Source: Rhodanobacter sp. T12-5 (lineage in GTDB: Bacteria; Pseudomonadota; Gammaproteobacteria; Xanthomonadales; Rhodanobacteraceae). Taken from it: a stretch of DNA of 64,000 nucleotides. Positions within the stretch are counted from its first letter, which is position 1. Each line of letters starts with the position of its first letter. The stretch spans positions 434,001-498,000 of the forward strand of contig NZ_NPKN01000002.1 in assembly GCF_008329435.1 (NCBI RefSeq), in the 5' to 3' direction. The position numbers and the translations under genes were made by a program. Below, in pieces: positions 62,227-64,000 of this stretch. The notes beneath the pieces are model-generated. The model did no database searches, was not told the DNA's origin, and was given only the letters and a program-made list of their open reading frames with translations.

Positions 62227-64000
62227 ATGAACGAAACCAGCGATTCACCCAGGGTCGTCAACTTGAGTCAGCGGCTGGATCCCGCCAGCGAGCGAGTCGG
62301 CGGGCTCTTGAATGCCGTGCGCAGCATTGCGGGCAAGCGGTTGCAGCAGTGGATCGGCAACACGTTCGAACACGTCGACGATGCGCTGTTCGACCTGGCC
62401 GAGAAGGCCGAGAACAACGCCGCCCAGATGCATTACTTCGATGGCATGCGCGAGGTGCGCAAGCGCCGCCCCACGGTGGAGCGCAACTTCCTGGGGGCGA
62501 TCAGCCGCGACCTCGGCGAACTGGCTCATGCCCCGCAGCAGCAGGCTGTCCCGGCAACCGCGCCATCGCCATCGGGCGGCGTCGAGCTTTCGCTGGTCGC
62601 CGACAACGAACTGGAAGAATCCCTGGCAATCACCAGCATGATCGGCAAGAACGAGTCACGGCTGTCGCGTGACCTGTTTGCGGTCAACCAACGGTTGTCG
62701 GTGATCTGCGGCGGACACAAGATCGATGACGCCAGCAACCCGGTCGCACCGGCGATACTGTCGCAGGCTTTCCGGCAGGCCATGAACGAGCTCAGCGCTG
62801 ACATGCGCGTCAAGCTGATCATCTACAAGCTGTTCGATCGCTACGTGCTGTCATCCCTGGAAGAACTCTATCAGGACATCAATACCGAACTGGTTCGCGC
62901 CGGCGTGCTGCCACAGCTGCGGCACGAAATACGGCGCGGCAAGGACGCGAAAGGTACCGACTTCGCGGAGCAGGCGGCAGCCGCTGCCGCTGTCGCTGTC
63001 GCTGCGACCCAGGTTGAAGCAGGCGATATCCCGAACGACCTGCTGCAGACCCTGCACGCTTTGTTCAGTGCGCGCCGTGGCCCCTCGGCGGGCGCCGGCC
63101 GGGCAGGCGAGGGCCTGCATGCGGGTTCGCGCGGCCCGTCGCCCTCGGCCAACGAACTGCTCGGCGCACTCAGCGTGCTGCAAAGCCAGATCTCCAGTGC
63201 CGGGCCATTGTTGCCTGCGCAGGCAGACGATGCCGACGACCTGCGGCGCGAAGTCCTGCAGCTGAAGGGACAACTACTGAGCCAGATCGGCGCGCTGCGC
63301 GGCGAACGCCCGAGTCATGTGGCCACCATCGACGAGGACACGATCGACCTGGTCGGCATGCTGTTCGAGTTCATCCTTGAAGACCGCAACCTGCCCGCCC
63401 AGATGCAGGTATTGCTGGCGCGATTGCAGATCCCCTACCTCAAGGTGGCCATCCTCGACCGCAAGCTGTTCGCGCATCGCCAGCACCCCGCGCGCCGGCT
63501 GCTGGACGGCTTGGCCGAACAGGCCAAGAGCTGGTCCGAAGAATCCGATCGCGATCACCGCCTGCTTGAGAAAGTGAAGTCGATCGTCGATCAACTGCTG
63601 CACGATTTCGACGACGACCTGGACATCTTCGATCGCCTGCTGGTCGACCTGCAGCAATTCCAGGACATCAACAAGCGGCGCTCCGAGCTGGCCGAGCAGC
63701 GCGTGGCCGAATCCACTCGCGGTCGCGAGAAGCTCGAACAGGCGCGCCGCCGGGCCGCCCGCGAAATCCTCGACCGCATTGGTGATCAAAAATTGCCGCC
63801 GCTGGCACACGGCGTGCTCGCACGGGCCTGGGCGAACCATCTGGTGCTGACCCTGCTGCGACAGGGCGAGACCTCGCCCGAATTCAGGAACGCACTGCGT
63901 TTCATCGACGAGTTCATCGCCAGCACCCGTCCGGTGCGCAATGCCGAAGATCGCCAGCTGCTGAACTCCATGCGTCCCGGCATCGAGCGGGCGCTGCGCC
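62227..64000 (+). CDS. DUF1631-family protein, 5' part
   Basis: The frame is open from the ATG at 62227 (A-A-G-G-T-G site upstream; an ATG five codons earlier is possible) to the window's end, 591 codons. The sequence matches DUF1631: Y-F-D-G-M-R-E-V-R-K-R-R, the M-R-V-K-L-I-I-Y-K-L-F-D-R-Y-V region near 200 and V-A-T-I-D-E-D-T-I-D-L-V-G-M-L-F-E-F-I-L near 370. It is a large, charged, helical cytoplasmic protein of unknown function, often wrongly annotated as thymidine phosphorylase. Residues about 235-300 are Ala/Gly-rich linker. The 3' end is outside the window. Confidence 0.9.
   Translation, partial: MNETSDSPRVVNLSQRLDPASERVGGLLNAVRSIAGKRLQQWIGNTFEHVDDALFDLAEKAENNAAQMHYFDGMREVRKRRPTVERNFLGAISRDLGELAHAPQQQAVPATAPSPSGGVELSLVADNELEESLAITSMIGKNESRLSRDLFAVNQRLSVICGGHKIDDASNPVAPAILSQAFRQAMNELSADMRVKLIIYKLFDRYVLSSLEELYQDINTELVRAGVLPQLRHEIRRGKDAKGTDFAEQAAAAAAVAVAATQVEAGDIPNDLLQTLHALFSARRGPSAGAGRAGEGLHAGSRGPSPSANELLGALSVLQSQISSAGPLLPAQADDADDLRREVLQLKGQLLSQIGALRGERPSHVATIDEDTIDLVGMLFEFILEDRNLPAQMQVLLARLQIPYLKVAILDRKLFAHRQHPARRLLDGLAEQAKSWSEESDRDHRLLEKVKSIVDQLLHDFDDDLDIFDRLLVDLQQFQDINKRRSELAEQRVAESTRGREKLEQARRRAAREILDRIGDQKLPPLAHGVLARAWANHLVLTLLRQGETSPEFRNALRFIDEFIASTRPVRNAEDRQLLNSMRPGIERALR

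Overview
This 64 kb stretch is high-GC and densely coded. It looks like a gammaproteobacterial chromosome from the Xanthomonadales, most likely Rhodanobacteraceae (Rhodanobacter, Dyella or Luteibacter type). The reasons are an Oar-like TonB-dependent receptor, a DUF1631 protein, an OlsF-like acyltransferase fusion and the style of the type VI secretion locus. That placement is inference from gene content, not from a marker-gene comparison.

Bases 1-46,566 hold one large secretion locus, almost all on the minus strand. Reading in the direction of transcription from 46,566 leftwards: tssB, tssC, hcp, tagJ, tssE, tssF, tssG and clpV come first. A cargo block follows, with an AT-rich nuclease gene, an alpha/beta-hydrolase (lipase-like) effector gene, an unrecognised 337-residue protein, a PAAR tip, a TPR-methyltransferase, vgrG and a 182-residue unknown. 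Next are tagH (FHA domain), tssK, tssL (with OmpA domain) and tssM. The post-translational control genes come after these: tagF fused to a PP2C-like domain, a PP2C phosphatase, a membrane Ser/Thr kinase ending in an FGE/TagR-like domain, and a small membrane protein. The 3' end of tssA lies on the opposite strand at 1-309. No tssJ was seen, so it is presumably outside the window. Gene content resembles the P. aeruginosa HSI-I type, which uses kinase/phosphatase/FHA control.

Between the kinase genes and tssA lies a two-partner secretion system: a TpsB/FhaC outer-membrane transporter, a 3,273-residue filamentous-haemagglutinin-like TpsA built from long DNA-level repeats, and an exported protein translationally coupled to it.

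Bases 47,400-64,000 are ordinary chromosome: tRNA-Val(GAC), uvrB, an orphan FimT-like pseudopilin, tRNA-Asn(GTT), ppnN, an Oar-like TonB receptor, an OlsF-like double acyltransferase, a MarC-family protein, an SDR protein lacking its catalytic serine, monothiol glutaredoxin grxD, sodB, purK, purE, a Trm112-like protein and the start of a DUF1631 protein.

The points I would look at first are these. (i) A D-x-T-x-V-x-P motif occurs four times before the kinase domain and again at the N-terminus of TssL, which suggests a phospho-threonine/FHA switch. (ii) The kinase is fused to a TagR-like domain. (iii) TagF is fused to a degenerate phosphatase. (iv) TpsA ends in an HMW-like cysteine pair. (v) The effector block contains unfamiliar proteins.
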